The notes under the pieces are model-generated. The model searched no databases, was not told the origin of the DNA, and worked only from the letters and a program-made list of their open reading frames with translations. Position numbers and translations under genes: made by a program. From contig NZ_JALIFP010000015.1 in the NCBI RefSeq assembly GCF_022867885.1, positions 26,948-90,947 on the forward strand: a stretch of DNA of 64,000 nucleotides. Reading direction: 5' to 3'. The stretch is from Lederbergia sp. NSJ-179. Its GTDB lineage: Bacteria; Bacillota; Bacilli; Bacillales; Bacillaceae_C. Positions 7,907 to 17,811 of the stretch are shown here, piece after piece (position 1 is the first letter of the stretch; every line of letters starts with the position of its first letter).

Positions 7907-10042
7907 ATGCTTTGTGCGAAATGCCAAACGAATCAAGCGAATATTCATCTTCACCTTAATATCAACGGACAAAAACAAACATTGGCTTTATGCCATCAAT
8001 GCTACTTAGAAGAAAAAGAAAAATTGGGCACCAGTTTGGGAAACCCTATGATGAGTTCGGGATTTAATGGTGGATTCGAAGACTTATTTGAAAACTTCTC
8101 CCAAAACGGGCAGGCTCATCCACACCAAACCGTAAAAACACAAACAAAGCGCAATGGTTTTCTAGATCAATTTGGACATAATTTAAACCAAGCCGCAAAG
8201 GCAGGCTTAATTGATCCGGTGATTGGACGAGAGGAAGAAATCAAAAGAACGATTGAAATTCTCAATCGCCGCAATAAAAACAATCCCGTTTTAATCGGTG
8301 AACCTGGTGTTGGTAAGACAGCTATTGCCGAAGGTTTGGCACTGAAAATTATTGAACAAGATGTACCAGCAAAATTGAAAAATAAAGAGGTTTATTTGCT
8401 AGATGTCGCTTCATTAGTGGCCAACACAGGGATTCGAGGCCAATTTGAGGAACGAATGAAGCAATTAATTACAGAATTACAAAAGCGTAAAAATATTTTA
8501 CTCTTTATTGATGAAATTCATTTGCTCGTTGGAGCTGGATCTGCTGAAGGCTCGATGGATGCCGGAAATATACTTAAACCGGTACTTGCACGTGGAGAAT
8601 TGCAAGTAATTGGGGCAACAACTTTAAAAGAATATCGACAAATTGAAAAAGATGCCGCCCTTGAAAGACGTTTCCAACCCGTGCAAATCCAAGAACCTTC
8701 ATTAGAAAAAACACTCGAAATCATGATGGGACTTAAAAGTAAATATGAAAGCTATCATCAAGTCCAATATAGTGATGAAGCTATTAAAGCATGTGTGGAG
8801 CTTTCGGCTCGATATATTCAAGATCGATATCTCCCTGATAAAGCCATTGATTTAATGGATGAAGCCGGCTCTAAACTAAACTTATCGATTAAAGAAGAAT
8901 CCCATGAGGCTATTCATCAACGTCTAGCTGAAATCGAGAAGGAAAAACAAAACACACTAAAACAAGAGAACTATGAACTAGCCGCGAAATTAAGAGATGA
9001 AGAAGCTGAGCTTGAAAGAAAGTTACATTCGACTTCTACAGAGTCAAAACTAACGGTCCATGTTGAAGATATTCAAAACATTATTGAAAGTAAAACAGGA
9101 ATCCCTGTAGGAAAATTACAAAGTGATGAACAGCAAAAAATGAAAAGCCTTGAGAAAAATTTGGCTGCAAAAGTCATTGGACAAACAGAAGCCGTGAAAA
9201 AAGTGGCGAAAGCCATTCGTCGCAGCCGTGCTGGTTTAAAGGACGAACATCGTCCGATTGGTTCTTTCTTATTTGTAGGTCCAACCGGGGTCGGGAAAAC
9301 CGAATTAGCTAAAACACTAACAGAAGAATTATTTGGTACAAAGGACGCATTTGTTCGCTTAGATATGAGTGAATATATGGAAAAACATAGTGTGTCCAAA
9401 TTAATCGGTTCTCCTCCTGGTTATGTTGGTCATGAGGAAGCGGGACAATTGACCGAAAGAATTCGGCGAAATCCCTATAGTATCATTCTTTTAGATGAGA
9501 TCGAAAAAGCTCACCCAGATGTTCAACATATGTTTTTACAAATTCTTGAAGATGGTCGTCTAACAGATAGCCAAGGTAGAACGGTAAGTTTTAAAGATAC
9601 GGTCATTATTATGACAAGTAATGCAGGAACGACTGTAAAACCTATCCATGTCGGGTTTAATCAAAGCGAGGCGATGAAAGAAACAAGTATTCTTCAAAAT
9701 CTTGGTTCCTTCTTTAAACCTGAGTTCTTAAACCGGTTTGATAGTATTATTGAATTTAATCGTTTGGAGAAAACAGATCTTCTTCAAATCATTCAATTAC
9801 TATTAATTGAGCTTGAGCAAAAAATGACGGCACAAGGCATGAGGCTTGAAATAACTGATGAAGTCAAAGAAAAAATCCTCGAAGTAGGATATCATCCTGA
9901 TTTTGGGGCTCGCCCACTCCGCAGAGCGATCCAAGAACAGCTTGAAGACCAAATCGCAGATTATATCCTTGACCATGCGGATGCGAAAAAATTAAAGGCC
10001 GTTGTGAATGACAATAAAATTTCGATCATTACTCAGTCCTAA
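7907..10042 (+). CDS. clpE: ATP-dependent Clp protease ATP-binding subunit ClpE
   Basis: ClpE is a HSP100/AAA+ unfoldase that works with ClpP on aggregated proteins. From the ATG at 7907 (GGAGGATTG upstream) the protein has about 711 residues. It has an N-terminal four-cysteine zinc finger (CAKC and CHQC), a first AAA+ module with GEPGVGKT near residue 132, and a UVR-type coiled segment near 340-375. A second AAA+ module follows with GPTGVGKT near residue 459, then the C-terminal D2-small domain. The zinc finger and UVR segment are diagnostic of ClpE over ClpC. An in-frame upstream start at 7850 would lie inside the CtsR box and lacks a ribosome site. It is a single-gene transcript with its own terminator. 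Confidence 0.95.
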   Translation: MLCAKCQTNQANIHLHLNINGQKQTLALCHQCYLEEKEKLGTSLGNPMMSSGFNGGFEDLFENFSQNGQAHPHQTVKTQTKRNGFLDQFGHNLNQAAKAGLIDPVIGREEEIKRTIEILNRRNKNNPVLIGEPGVGKTAIAEGLALKIIEQDVPAKLKNKEVYLLDVASLVANTGIRGQFEERMKQLITELQKRKNILLFIDEIHLLVGAGSAEGSMDAGNILKPVLARGELQVIGATTLKEYRQIEKDAALERRFQPVQIQEPSLEKTLEIMMGLKSKYESYHQVQYSDEAIKACVELSARYIQDRYLPDKAIDLMDEAGSKLNLSIKEESHEAIHQRLAEIEKEKQNTLKQENYELAAKLRDEEAELERKLHSTSTESKLTVHVEDIQNIIESKTGIPVGKLQSDEQQKMKSLEKNLAAKVIGQTEAVKKVAKAIRRSRAGLKDEHRPIGSFLFVGPTGVGKTELAKTLTEELFGTKDAFVRLDMSEYMEKHSVSKLIGSPPGYVGHEEAGQLTERIRRNPYSIILLDEIEKAHPDVQHMFLQILEDGRLTDSQGRTVSFKDTVIIMTSNAGTTVKPIHVGFNQSEAMKETSILQNLGSFFKPEFLNRFDSIIEFNRLEKTDLLQIIQLLLIELEQKMTAQGMRLEITDEVKEKILEVGYHPDFGARPLRRAIQEQLEDQIADYILDHADAKKLKAVVNDNKISIITQS

Positions 10043-10049
10043 AATAAGA

Positions 10050-10090
10050 AGAGATTGCCGTTTTGTAACCCATCGGCAATCTCTTTTTTA
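10050..10090 (+). terminator. Terminator after clpE
   Basis: AGAGATTGCCG and CGGCAATCTCT form an 11-bp stem followed by six T. Confidence 0.9.
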
Positions 10091-10419
10091 CAAGGTAAGA
10101 AAGAAATTTAGCTAATGCTGGAGCTAGACATCAACAGCCTTCGTTCAAAAAAATATCTAAAAAAACTTTCTTTCTTATCTTTCAAGCAAAAACTCCGCCT
10201 TTACGGTTTAAGTTAAGCGGAGTTTTTCATATCATTTGCTCTCGTTTTCTTCAAGCACCCCCTATGCGAAATGAATTTAATCGATCGGTCATCGGGTAGG
10301 GAACAAGTTGTTTGCGTGAACCGTGTTCCAGACAATAGACATATTTATTTCAAGAGAAGCTACCTTTCATCCTTCTCGATCCTTTTTTGATCGCCTATAC
10401 ATCTCTTATGTAAAACAGT
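10085..10419. repeat. Gap with third hairpin-repeat copy and an orphan terminator-like stem
   Basis: No gene is seen here. At 10092-10184, AAGGTAAGAAAGAAA pairs with TTTCTTTCTTATCTT around a loop holding AGCTAATGCTGGAGCTAGAC. This is recognisably the reverse complement of the terminal block of the repeats at 4252-4592, so it is a diverged third member. At 10188-10227, AAAAACTCCGC and GCGGAGTTTTT form a second stem with A and T runs, a bidirectional terminator-like hairpin. The rest to 10419 has no recognisable content. Confidence 0.55.
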
Positions 10420-10674
10420 CTATTTTGCGGGTTGCAGCCGTTGTTGTTTAACAAATTGATTGGCCACACTTGTTCTTGGAATCTTACTTTGATTGGAGTT
10501 TTTTACCACTTGACACATTTTATAGTATTGATTCATCATTGAATCTAGTTCTTGGCTGCAAATTATCGTTTTTTCTGCGTTCAAGCCATATAACTCACCA
10601 AATAAGTACATTTCTTTACGCTTTTCTTGAATTTGCGCTAATAATTTTTTTGGTTCTTTTGCGCCATAGTACAT
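10420..10674 (-). CDS. Spo0E-family aspartyl-phosphate phosphatase
   Basis: This is an 84-residue two-helix protein with the Spo0E signature: the IQEKRKEMYLFGELYGLNAE helix followed by SQELDSMMNQYY (the SQELD motif). Family members remove phosphate from Spo0A-P and so delay sporulation. Paralogues (Spo0E, YisI, YnzD and others) cannot be separated reliably by sequence alone, so no symbol is given. The host is therefore probably a spore former. Transcribed alone. Confidence 0.85.
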   Translation of the reverse strand: MYYGAKEPKKLLAQIQEKRKEMYLFGELYGLNAEKTIICSQELDSMMNQYYKMCQVVKNSNQSKIPRTSVANQFVKQQRLQPAK

Positions 10675-11038
10675 ACCCCGTTCTCCTCCAATTAATTTCC
10701 TGAAAACTCAACTATGACATTATCTCAACATTACTATTAAATGTAAATAGATTCGCAAAAGTAGACAATTTTTTTAACTTTTATCATCAATTATTCACAT
10801 TTTCCTTAAAATTTTCCCTATGGAATCCCTTACACCCAAAAGAATTATACCATTTTTACGTATTTTAATGAATCTATCGAAGTTTGTCGATTGTTCTATA
10901 AAAGCCCTAATCGTTTCCTTTCTTTACAGACATTTCTAAGAATTTAACATCTGTCATACAAACTTTAACGAAACGTAATGTTATCCTTCCTTAAAGTCGG
11001 GTACAATAGTGCTAACAAGTCAAAAAGTGGTGAAACTT
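10675..11038. other. AT-rich intergenic region, nothing identified
   Basis: This 364-base stretch lies between two divergent genes. It is very AT-rich and must carry their promoters. A TACAAT at about 11000-11005 could be the -10 of the downstream acyltransferase gene, but no convincing -35 is seen. No RNA gene or repeat was recognised. Confidence 0.4.
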
Positions 11039-12082
11039 ATGACGAAAAGAGACTCTTATTTTGATAATGCAAGATTTATTTTAATTTTTTTAGTGGTTTT
11101 CGGTCATTTGATTCAATCATACGTTGATACAAATACATTCGTAGCAAACCTTTACAAATTCATTTACACCTTTCATATGCCGGCTTTCATTTTGATATCT
11201 GGTTATTTTGCTAAAGGGATTTATGAAAAAGGTTATATAAAGAAAATATTAAAAAAATTGATTATCCCTTATCTCATTTTTCAGGTAATTTACTCTATTT
11301 TCTATTATTTTCTTTTTAGTGAATCCACGATAAGTTTCGACCTATTGAACCCTCATTGGTCACTTTGGTTTTTAGTCAGCTTATTTTTTTGGCATTTAAT
11401 GATCCTTGCATTTAACAAATGGAAACCGGCAGGAGCGATTGTTCTTGCTCTTACTTTAGGCTTAGCTGTTGGTTATATTGATTGGATTTCCGGTTATTTA
11501 AGTTTATCAAGAACCTTTGTATTTTTTCCTTTTTTTCTTGTAGGATACTATTTAAAAAAGGAACATTTCCAAAAAATATCTTCTTCTCAAGCAAAGGTAT
11601 TTGCAGCGATCATTATTACTTCTGTCGCTATTTTACTTGTCAACTTTCCTAACTTAGATGAAAAATGGCTGCTTGGTTCTAATCCGTATAGTGATTTACA
11701 GTCTATTACGATCCTTGGCATATTTACAAGAACAGGAGTTTATGCGATTAATTTCGTAATGGCCAGTTGCTTTTTCGCTTTTGTTCCACATAAAAGAGTA
11801 TTCTTTACACAATGGGGAACAAATACACTGTATGTCTATTTGTTACATGGATTTATCATCCGGACGTTCAGAGGGAGCAATGTGGAAAATTACTTGGATC
11901 CGATGCAAAGCATGTTAATTCTAATCATTGTTTCTTTTTTGCTTACCCTGCTCCTTTCAAGCAAATTAATAACAACGATTGTCCAGCCTTTTATCGAATT
12001 AAAATGGTCAAGATGGAAACAATTGCTTAAAAGTCTCAAAGAAACAAAAAATAGCACCTTTAAAAACACCACAACCGACTAA
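11039..12082 (+). CDS. ykrP: Acyltransferase-3-family membrane protein (YkrP-like)
   Basis: This membrane protein of 347 residues has about ten hydrophobic segments. The acyltransferase-3 hallmark is at the N-terminus: DNARFILIFLVVFGHLI, followed by YTFHMPAFILISGYF. Members O-acylate polysaccharides or lipids at the membrane; the acceptor here is unknown. The ATG at 11039 has GTGGTGA upstream and is preferred over an in-frame TTG at 11009. B. subtilis ykrP also neighbours ktrD, as here, which supports the assignment. Confidence 0.75.
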   Translation: MTKRDSYFDNARFILIFLVVFGHLIQSYVDTNTFVANLYKFIYTFHMPAFILISGYFAKGIYEKGYIKKILKKLIIPYLIFQVIYSIFYYFLFSESTISFDLLNPHWSLWFLVSLFFWHLMILAFNKWKPAGAIVLALTLGLAVGYIDWISGYLSLSRTFVFFPFFLVGYYLKKEHFQKISSSQAKVFAAIIITSVAILLVNFPNLDEKWLLGSNPYSDLQSITILGIFTRTGVYAINFVMASCFFAFVPHKRVFFTQWGTNTLYVYLLHGFIIRTFRGSNVENYLDPMQSMLILIIVSFLLTLLLSSKLITTIVQPFIELKWSRWKQLLKSLKETKNSTFKNTTTD

Positions 12083-12110
12083 AAGTCAGTTGTGGTGTTT
12101 TTAAAGCACA
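12059..12110. terminator. Bidirectional terminator, ykrP / ddh
   Basis: TTTAAAAACACCACAAC and GTTGTGGTGTTTTTAAA form a long stem overlapping the ykrP stop codon, with T runs in both directions. The convergent dehydrogenase gene ends just beyond it. Confidence 0.85.
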
Positions 12111-12114
12111 TTGC

Positions 12115-13101
12115 TCAAAGTAGCTCTTTTCTTAGGTCTTCTGCTGATTTTGCTGATAAAAGACCAATTGGAACATCTAAGACTGTTTTTGCCCCGTTAC
12201 TGCCGGCTTGATTCATTTTATAGGCTGCCCTTGCATAAGCTACTAAAACACTTGCTGTATATTCTGGATTGCTATCAAGTTTCAAAGAAAATTCCATCAG
12301 TTGTTTATGATCGTCCCCTGTTTTTCCACTTCTAATGACGAAACCACCATGTGGCATTTTTGAGTGGTTCGCTTGGAATTCTTCCTCTGAAATAAAATGA
12401 ACATTTGTATGATAATCAGAAAAATAGTGTGGCATAGTTTTTATTGTTTCCTCTATTTCCTTTGTGTTGGCTCCCTCTTTAGGAACAACATAGCATTCAC
12501 GTAAATGTTTTTCGTTTGTGGCAAGATCGGGGTTTTCCCCATTTCTGACCCTGTTTACGGCTTCCTCAATCGGAATCGTATATTGAACGGCCGCTTTGAC
12601 CCCTTCCACACGGCGAACCGCATCAGAATGCCCTTGACTTAAACCTTTTCCCCAGAATGTATATGTATGACCTACTGGCAAAATAGCTTCACCCAATAAA
12701 CGATTTATGGAAAACATGCCAGGATCCCATCCAACAGAAATAACGCTTGTTTTTCCCGATTTTTTCGCCACCTCATCCATCTTAGCAAAGTATTCAGGAA
12801 TTTTTGCATGGGTATCAAAACTATCAATCGTATTGAAAAGGGTGGCAATTTCAGGTCCCTGTTCTGGTAAATCTGTTGCAGACCCCCCACATAAAATCAT
12901 CACATCAATTTTATCTTTAAACTGCTCTATCTCTGTAATAGAGTGTACTGTTACATTCGATGCCACCGTTTTGACAGTCGCTGGATCTCTTCTTGAAAAA
13001 ACAGCCACAAGTTCCATATCTTCATTTACTTGAATAGACGCTTCTACGCCCCTACCCAAATTCCCATATCCAACGATTCCTATCTTCATTTTATGATCCA
13101 T
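12115..13101 (-). CDS. ddh: meso-Diaminopimelate dehydrogenase
   Basis: The 328-residue enzyme catalyses the one-step, NADPH-dependent conversion of tetrahydrodipicolinate plus ammonia to meso-diaminopimelate. This bypasses the acetylase or succinylase branches of lysine and peptidoglycan precursor synthesis. The Rossmann motif GIVGYGNLGRGVE is at residues 8-20, followed by the family-specific CGGSATDLPEQGPEIA and the DAP-binding VGWDPGMFS block. GGAGG lies ten bases before the ATG at 13101. Many bacilli use the acetylase pathway, so this gene is an accessory route found in only some species. It is next to ktrD but the products have no obvious link. Confidence 0.9.
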   Translation of the reverse strand: MDHKMKIGIVGYGNLGRGVEASIQVNEDMELVAVFSRRDPATVKTVASNVTVHSITEIEQFKDKIDVMILCGGSATDLPEQGPEIATLFNTIDSFDTHAKIPEYFAKMDEVAKKSGKTSVISVGWDPGMFSINRLLGEAILPVGHTYTFWGKGLSQGHSDAVRRVEGVKAAVQYTIPIEEAVNRVRNGENPDLATNEKHLRECYVVPKEGANTKEIEETIKTMPHYFSDYHTNVHFISEEEFQANHSKMPHGGFVIRSGKTGDDHKQLMEFSLKLDSNPEYTASVLVAYARAAYKMNQAGSNGAKTVLDVPIGLLSAKSAEDLRKELL

Positions 13102-13137
13102 ATCATCATAACCTCCAAGTTCTTATTTTCTTCCTTG

Positions 13138-14493
13138 CTAACCAATAATGACCCTTTCTTTGGGATAATGAAAATTTGGGGCATCTTCATTATTGGACAT
13201 CGTTAACAAAAAGGAAAGAATCCCAATTCGACCAATAAACATTAGCAAGATCAGTAAAGACTTGCCTATAGTTGATAAATCTGCTGTAATTCCCATAGAA
13301 GCGCCACATGTTCCAAAAGCAGAAGCCACTTCAAAAATGATCGATAGTAAACTGGCCTCTTCTGTTAGGGTTAAAATAAAAATGGATAGCCCTCCCAAAA
13401 TAACAGCAAGCATTAATACAACTAAAGATTTTACCACATCTTGATGGTGAATTTCTCGTTTAAAAACCTTTATATCTGATCGTCCCCTTGCAAAGTGAAA
13501 CAAGAACAAAATATTCAAAGCGAATGTTGTTGTTCGTATCCCACCACCAACTGAGCTGGGAGAAGCCCCAATAAACATTAAAGTGGACAAAAATAAAACA
13601 GTAGAAGGTGAAAACTGATTGATATCTAACGTTAACAGCCCTGCACTTCTCATTGAGGTGGATTGAAATAAAGAATAAAACAGGGCCTCATGCCAAGTTT
13701 TACCAGCAAAGTAACCGTCAAATTCAATCAATAAGATCACGATCGTCCCTACGCCCAATAATAGGAAATACGTTGTCGTCGTAATTTTTGTAAACAATGT
13801 AAAACGAAAACGAATATTTTCCTCTTTATGGAAAAGAAAATTTTTAACTTCAATCCAAACTGGAAAGCCAATTGCACCCAAAATGATTAAAACCATTGTG
13901 ACAAATTGGACGAAGTAATCGTGAGTAAAAGGAATTAAGGAATTCCCGGTAATATCAAACCCGGCATTTGTTGTTGCGCTTATGGAAGCAAATAAACCTT
14001 GCAAATAAGCATCTTGCCAATCCGGATAAATTCTTAGAAAATAAGTGCCTAATACAAACGCACCAATCAGTTCAATAATGAAGATAATATAGACAATTTG
14101 TTTTAATAAAGCAACTAACCCAGAAAGATTAATTTGATTTTGGTCTGTCCGGATCAATTTCCTTTGCCTTAAACCCACTTTTTTACCAATTAATAACCAA
14201 AAAAAGGTACTAATCGACATGATGCCAATCCCACCGATTTGTAGAACTCCCATGAGTAAAAAAATACCTGGAGTTGTAAAAGTATCCACAATATTCACGG
14301 TTGTCAGACCAGTGACGCTCACTGCACTGGCTGCTGTAAAGATAGCATCCATGACCGACCACTCGGCCCCAGGCTTACGAGCAAATGGCAAACTTAAAGC
14401 AATAGCAGATAAAGCCACTGTTATGACATAGTATGTGACCAGCATTCGAAACGGGGTAATCTTCGTCAATTTTTGCTTCTTTAATTGTTTCAT
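13138..14493 (-). CDS. ktrD: KtrD potassium uptake channel subunit
   Basis: This membrane protein of 451 residues belongs to the Trk/Ktr/HKT family. Four M-P-M repeats are visible through their selectivity loops: SAVSVTGLTTV, ATTNAGFDITG, SMRSAGLLT and GTCGASMGI. KtrD forms the low-affinity K+ (Na+-coupled) channel and works with the cytosolic gating ring KtrC, encoded elsewhere. In B. subtilis it neighbours ykrP and is the low-affinity system under c-di-AMP influence. No riboswitch-like element is seen upstream. Confidence 0.9.
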   Translation of the reverse strand: MKQLKKQKLTKITPFRMLVTYYVITVALSAIALSLPFARKPGAEWSVMDAIFTAASAVSVTGLTTVNIVDTFTTPGIFLLMGVLQIGGIGIMSISTFFWLLIGKKVGLRQRKLIRTDQNQINLSGLVALLKQIVYIIFIIELIGAFVLGTYFLRIYPDWQDAYLQGLFASISATTNAGFDITGNSLIPFTHDYFVQFVTMVLIILGAIGFPVWIEVKNFLFHKEENIRFRFTLFTKITTTTYFLLLGVGTIVILLIEFDGYFAGKTWHEALFYSLFQSTSMRSAGLLTLDINQFSPSTVLFLSTLMFIGASPSSVGGGIRTTTFALNILFLFHFARGRSDIKVFKREIHHQDVVKSLVVLMLAVILGGLSIFILTLTEEASLLSIIFEVASAFGTCGASMGITADLSTIGKSLLILLMFIGRIGILSFLLTMSNNEDAPNFHYPKERVIIG

Positions 14494-14579
14494 TCCCTAT
14501 GATCCTCCAAACAACTCTACGATTCCTCTATCATATAGAAAAAAGAGCATCATGAAAAGACTTTTTCATTCTAGTCATT

Positions 14580-17500
14580 CTAGTTGTCACTATTTTCTTG
14601 TACTTTTTTATTCATCTTTCTTGTTTCTGGATCGAGCAGGCTATAGACAACAGGGATAACATACAAGGTTAATAAAGTACTACTCAAAAGTCCCCCAATC
14701 ACTGTGACTCCCATTGGTTGATTCATTTCCGTTCCTTCACCAATACCTAACGCAATGGGGACAAGTCCAAGAATGGTTGTTAAGGCTGTCATAAAAATAG
14801 GTCTTGCCCGGACTTTAACAGATTCAACAAGTGCTTCATAACTTGAAAGGCCCTTCTCTTTTCTTTGGTTTATATAATCAACAATCACAATCGCATTGTT
14901 CACCACAATCCCAGCTAAGATAATTAAGCCGATAAAGGCGGGAATGCTTAATGGAAGTTGGGTGACAATCAACGAAATCGCGATACCAATAACCATTAAA
15001 GGAACGGTAAGCATAATAACAAAAGGATATTTAAATGACTCGAACTGAGCAGCCATCACAATATAAATAAGAATGATCGCCAATATCAAAGCCATGATCA
15101 TATCGTTTTTAGAGTCCTGCAAAAGCTCTTGCTCTCCACTATAGCTAATGGCTGTTTCATCAGAAAGATTTAAATCCGATATCGTTTTGTTTACGTCCCT
15201 TGTTACCGTGCCCAAATCCGTATCTGCGTTATATTTTAATGTAAATTGAACAGCATCCTGCTGATTGATTCTCTGAATCTTAACAGGTCCCTTTCCCTTT
15301 TCAATCTTTGCGACATCCTCCAGTTTTGCATAGGAACCATCAGGTTTTCTGATTTGTAGTTTCTTCAATTGATCAAGATCCCTTGTAATGTCCTCCTTAT
15401 ATGCTACAAAAACTTCGTATACATGATCGTCCTTTGAAAGGATTTGTGAGGCTTGAACGCCTCTTGTCAGATCATGAACGGTTGTTGCAATTTGCGCTGG
15501 AGCCAGTCCCATTTCAAAGGCTTTCTCGCGATCAATTTGAAGCTGTACCTCTTCTACGCTTTCCGCTGTACTGATGGCCAATTCCCGCAAATGTTCCTTG
15601 TTCTTTAAAGCCGTATATATTTTTTCGACATTTTTGTCTAATCTCTGTTTATTTGTGTCATGCACTTGAAACGTTAGTGTCTGTGGCGCTAATCCGGAAA
15701 CTGCTTCTACATTAAAATTGATTGTGGCAGCAGGATTCGTTTGATGAATTTCCTTTTCTATTTTCGGTTTAATTTGATCAACAAATTCAAATACCGATTG
15801 ATTACGGTCTGCAAGCGGCTTTAATTTCACATACATTTCTGCTATATTCGCTTTTCCTCCACCTTGGAAAGAGGACTCCTGTGTAGCCCCAATTAAGCTT
15901 ACATAAACGTCAACATCTTTTTCCGTTTTAAGATTTTTTTCCAGGATCTCGACTGCCTTTTCCGTTTTGCTTAATGCTGCGCCATTTTCTAATTGTACAT
16001 TGATACTAAAAAAACCTTCATCTGTAGGGGGTAAAAACTGTGTACCTAATCGACTCATTCCTACGATTCCTCCACCAAAGAGAACCAAGGAAATGAGGAT
16101 CACAATGAACCGGTGGTGTAATGCCCAGCGAATAGAACGATCCAATCTATTCAAGGACTTGGAACGACGCCTTTTTGCCTCATAATCTCCTTTAGGTGTT
16201 TTCAGCCATCTACTCGCAATCATGGGAACAACGGTCAAGGCAACAAACAAAGAAGCTACCAAGCTAAAGGATATGGTAAAAGCAAATTCTTTAAATAGCT
16301 GGCCTAGTATCCCACTAATAAATACAACAGGTAGAAACACAGCGACAGTCGTTAAAGTAGATGCGGTAATCGCACCAGCAACCTCTTTTGCGCCATCTCG
16401 TGCGGCTTGTTTTGGATCTTTCCCCATGGATAAGTGCCGATAAATGTTTTCAATGACAACAATGGCATTATCGACCAGCATCCCCACACCTAAAGCCAAT
16501 CCACCTAATGTCATGATATTAAGGGCAAAATCGGCAAAATACATTAATACAAAGGTGACAATAACAGAATAGGGTATTGCTATCCCAATAATAATCGGAC
16601 TTTTCACATTCCGTAAAAACAAAAATAAAACAAGCATGGCTAATAATCCACCGATGATAAGAGAAGAAGCAATGTTTCCAACGGCTAATTGAATATAATC
16701 TCCTTGATCAAATAAAACATCAGCCTGAATAGGTTGAAATTGATCTTTCTGCAAAAGTGCGTCTAATTCTCTTTGAAATGCTTTCGACACATTGGCTGTA
16801 TTGGCATCGCTTTCTTGTAAAACACTTAATAAGACAGATGGTTGTTCATTTGTCCGTGTGATACTAGTGGACCTCTGCGGCTGCTTTTTCACTTCCGCCA
16901 CATCTTTTATTAAAACTTTATCCCTTGTCAAGGGGTTCCGGGTAATAGGAATATCGGCAATTTCTTCTGCAGAATGAAGCGTACTCATGACTCTTGTTGT
17001 CAGTTCTTGTTCATCAGTTAGAACCGTATCACCTGGCATAGAGATATGATTTGCCTGAATGGCCTGAACAATATCAGCTTGAGTTAGATTTTTTCTCTTT
17101 AATTGATCTTGATCTAAAGTAACCCTAATTTGATCCATTAATGTCCCTGATACATTCACATTTGCAACTCCGTCCACCTTTTTCAACTCATTGACCAAAT
17201 CATCCGTTATGAGGCGTAAACTCTTTTCCCCTTGATTTGATTTTAGTGACAATTGAATAACTGGAAATTGGGCTGGATCAAATTTCATAAATTTCGGTTT
17301 ATCTGCATCCGCGGGAACAGGTGTCATATCGATTCGCTGTAGCACATCATTCTGAATATCATCGATTGAGGTTGTCCAAGAAAATTCAAGAAGAACGAGA
17401 CTCGAGCCCTCTTCTGAAAAAGATTGAACATTTTTGATACCTGGTAAGGTGGATAAACTAGCCTCAAGGGGTTTCGTGACCTTTTCTACGACTTCATCTG

Positions 17501-17666
17501 GATTTGCTCCCTGATAAGACGTCACGACAACGGCAATCGGAGGATTCATATCCGGAATAAGGGTTAATGGTATTTTCATGACAGAGACGATTCCAAGGAT
17601 GATGACAAGAAACATCGTCACCACTGTAAACACCGGTCTTCTAATCGAAAAATGACTTACATTCAC
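14580..17666 (-). CDS. swrC: RND-family exporter SwrC/AcrB-like
   Basis: This is an inner-membrane pump of about 1,028 residues with the RND duplicated layout. TM1 is followed by a large extracytoplasmic loop, then TM2-6 including the LGGLALGVGMLVDNAIVVIEN block, a second loop, and TM8-12 with IILAGIVVNNAIVIVDYIN. It resembles B. subtilis SwrC (YerP), which exports surfactin and is needed for swarming. No membrane-fusion partner gene adjoins it. The GTG at 17666 is preferred because AAAGGGGG lies seven bases upstream; an in-frame ATG at 17684 would include that site. Substrate is not proven, although SwrC-type pumps confer surfactin resistance and this host has a comQXPA locus. Confidence 0.8.
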   Translation of the reverse strand: MNVSHFSIRRPVFTVVTMFLVIILGIVSVMKIPLTLIPDMNPPIAVVVTSYQGANPDEVVEKVTKPLEASLSTLPGIKNVQSFSEEGSSLVLLEFSWTTSIDDIQNDVLQRIDMTPVPADADKPKFMKFDPAQFPVIQLSLKSNQGEKSLRLITDDLVNELKKVDGVANVNVSGTLMDQIRVTLDQDQLKRKNLTQADIVQAIQANHISMPGDTVLTDEQELTTRVMSTLHSAEEIADIPITRNPLTRDKVLIKDVAEVKKQPQRSTSITRTNEQPSVLLSVLQESDANTANVSKAFQRELDALLQKDQFQPIQADVLFDQGDYIQLAVGNIASSLIIGGLLAMLVLFLFLRNVKSPIIIGIAIPYSVIVTFVLMYFADFALNIMTLGGLALGVGMLVDNAIVVIENIYRHLSMGKDPKQAARDGAKEVAGAITASTLTTVAVFLPVVFISGILGQLFKEFAFTISFSLVASLFVALTVVPMIASRWLKTPKGDYEAKRRRSKSLNRLDRSIRWALHHRFIVILISLVLFGGGIVGMSRLGTQFLPPTDEGFFSINVQLENGAALSKTEKAVEILEKNLKTEKDVDVYVSLIGATQESSFQGGGKANIAEMYVKLKPLADRNQSVFEFVDQIKPKIEKEIHQTNPAATINFNVEAVSGLAPQTLTFQVHDTNKQRLDKNVEKIYTALKNKEHLRELAISTAESVEEVQLQIDREKAFEMGLAPAQIATTVHDLTRGVQASQILSKDDHVYEVFVAYKEDITRDLDQLKKLQIRKPDGSYAKLEDVAKIEKGKGPVKIQRINQQDAVQFTLKYNADTDLGTVTRDVNKTISDLNLSDETAISYSGEQELLQDSKNDMIMALILAIILIYIVMAAQFESFKYPFVIMLTVPLMVIGIAISLIVTQLPLSIPAFIGLIILAGIVVNNAIVIVDYINQRKEKGLSSYEALVESVKVRARPIFMTALTTILGLVPIALGIGEGTEMNQPMGVTVIGGLLSSTLLTLYVIPVVYSLLDPETRKMNKKVQENSDN

Positions 17667-17766
17667 TACAAGGCCCCCTTTCATTCATGGTTGGTTCATC
17701 TATTATAGCAAGATTCCCTTTCACTTTAACATTTTTGGGACTGAAGTTCGTTTATTTTCTTTAAAA

Positions 17767-17806
17767 AAATCCCTCTGCCCATCTAATAGGATGAGCAGGG
17801 GGATGG
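17767..17806 (-). terminator. Terminator after prfC
   Basis: ATCCCTCTGCCCAT and ATGAGCAGGGGGAT form a stem. On the minus strand it is followed by seven T, just past the prfC stop. Confidence 0.85.
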
Positions 17807-17811
17807 CAAAA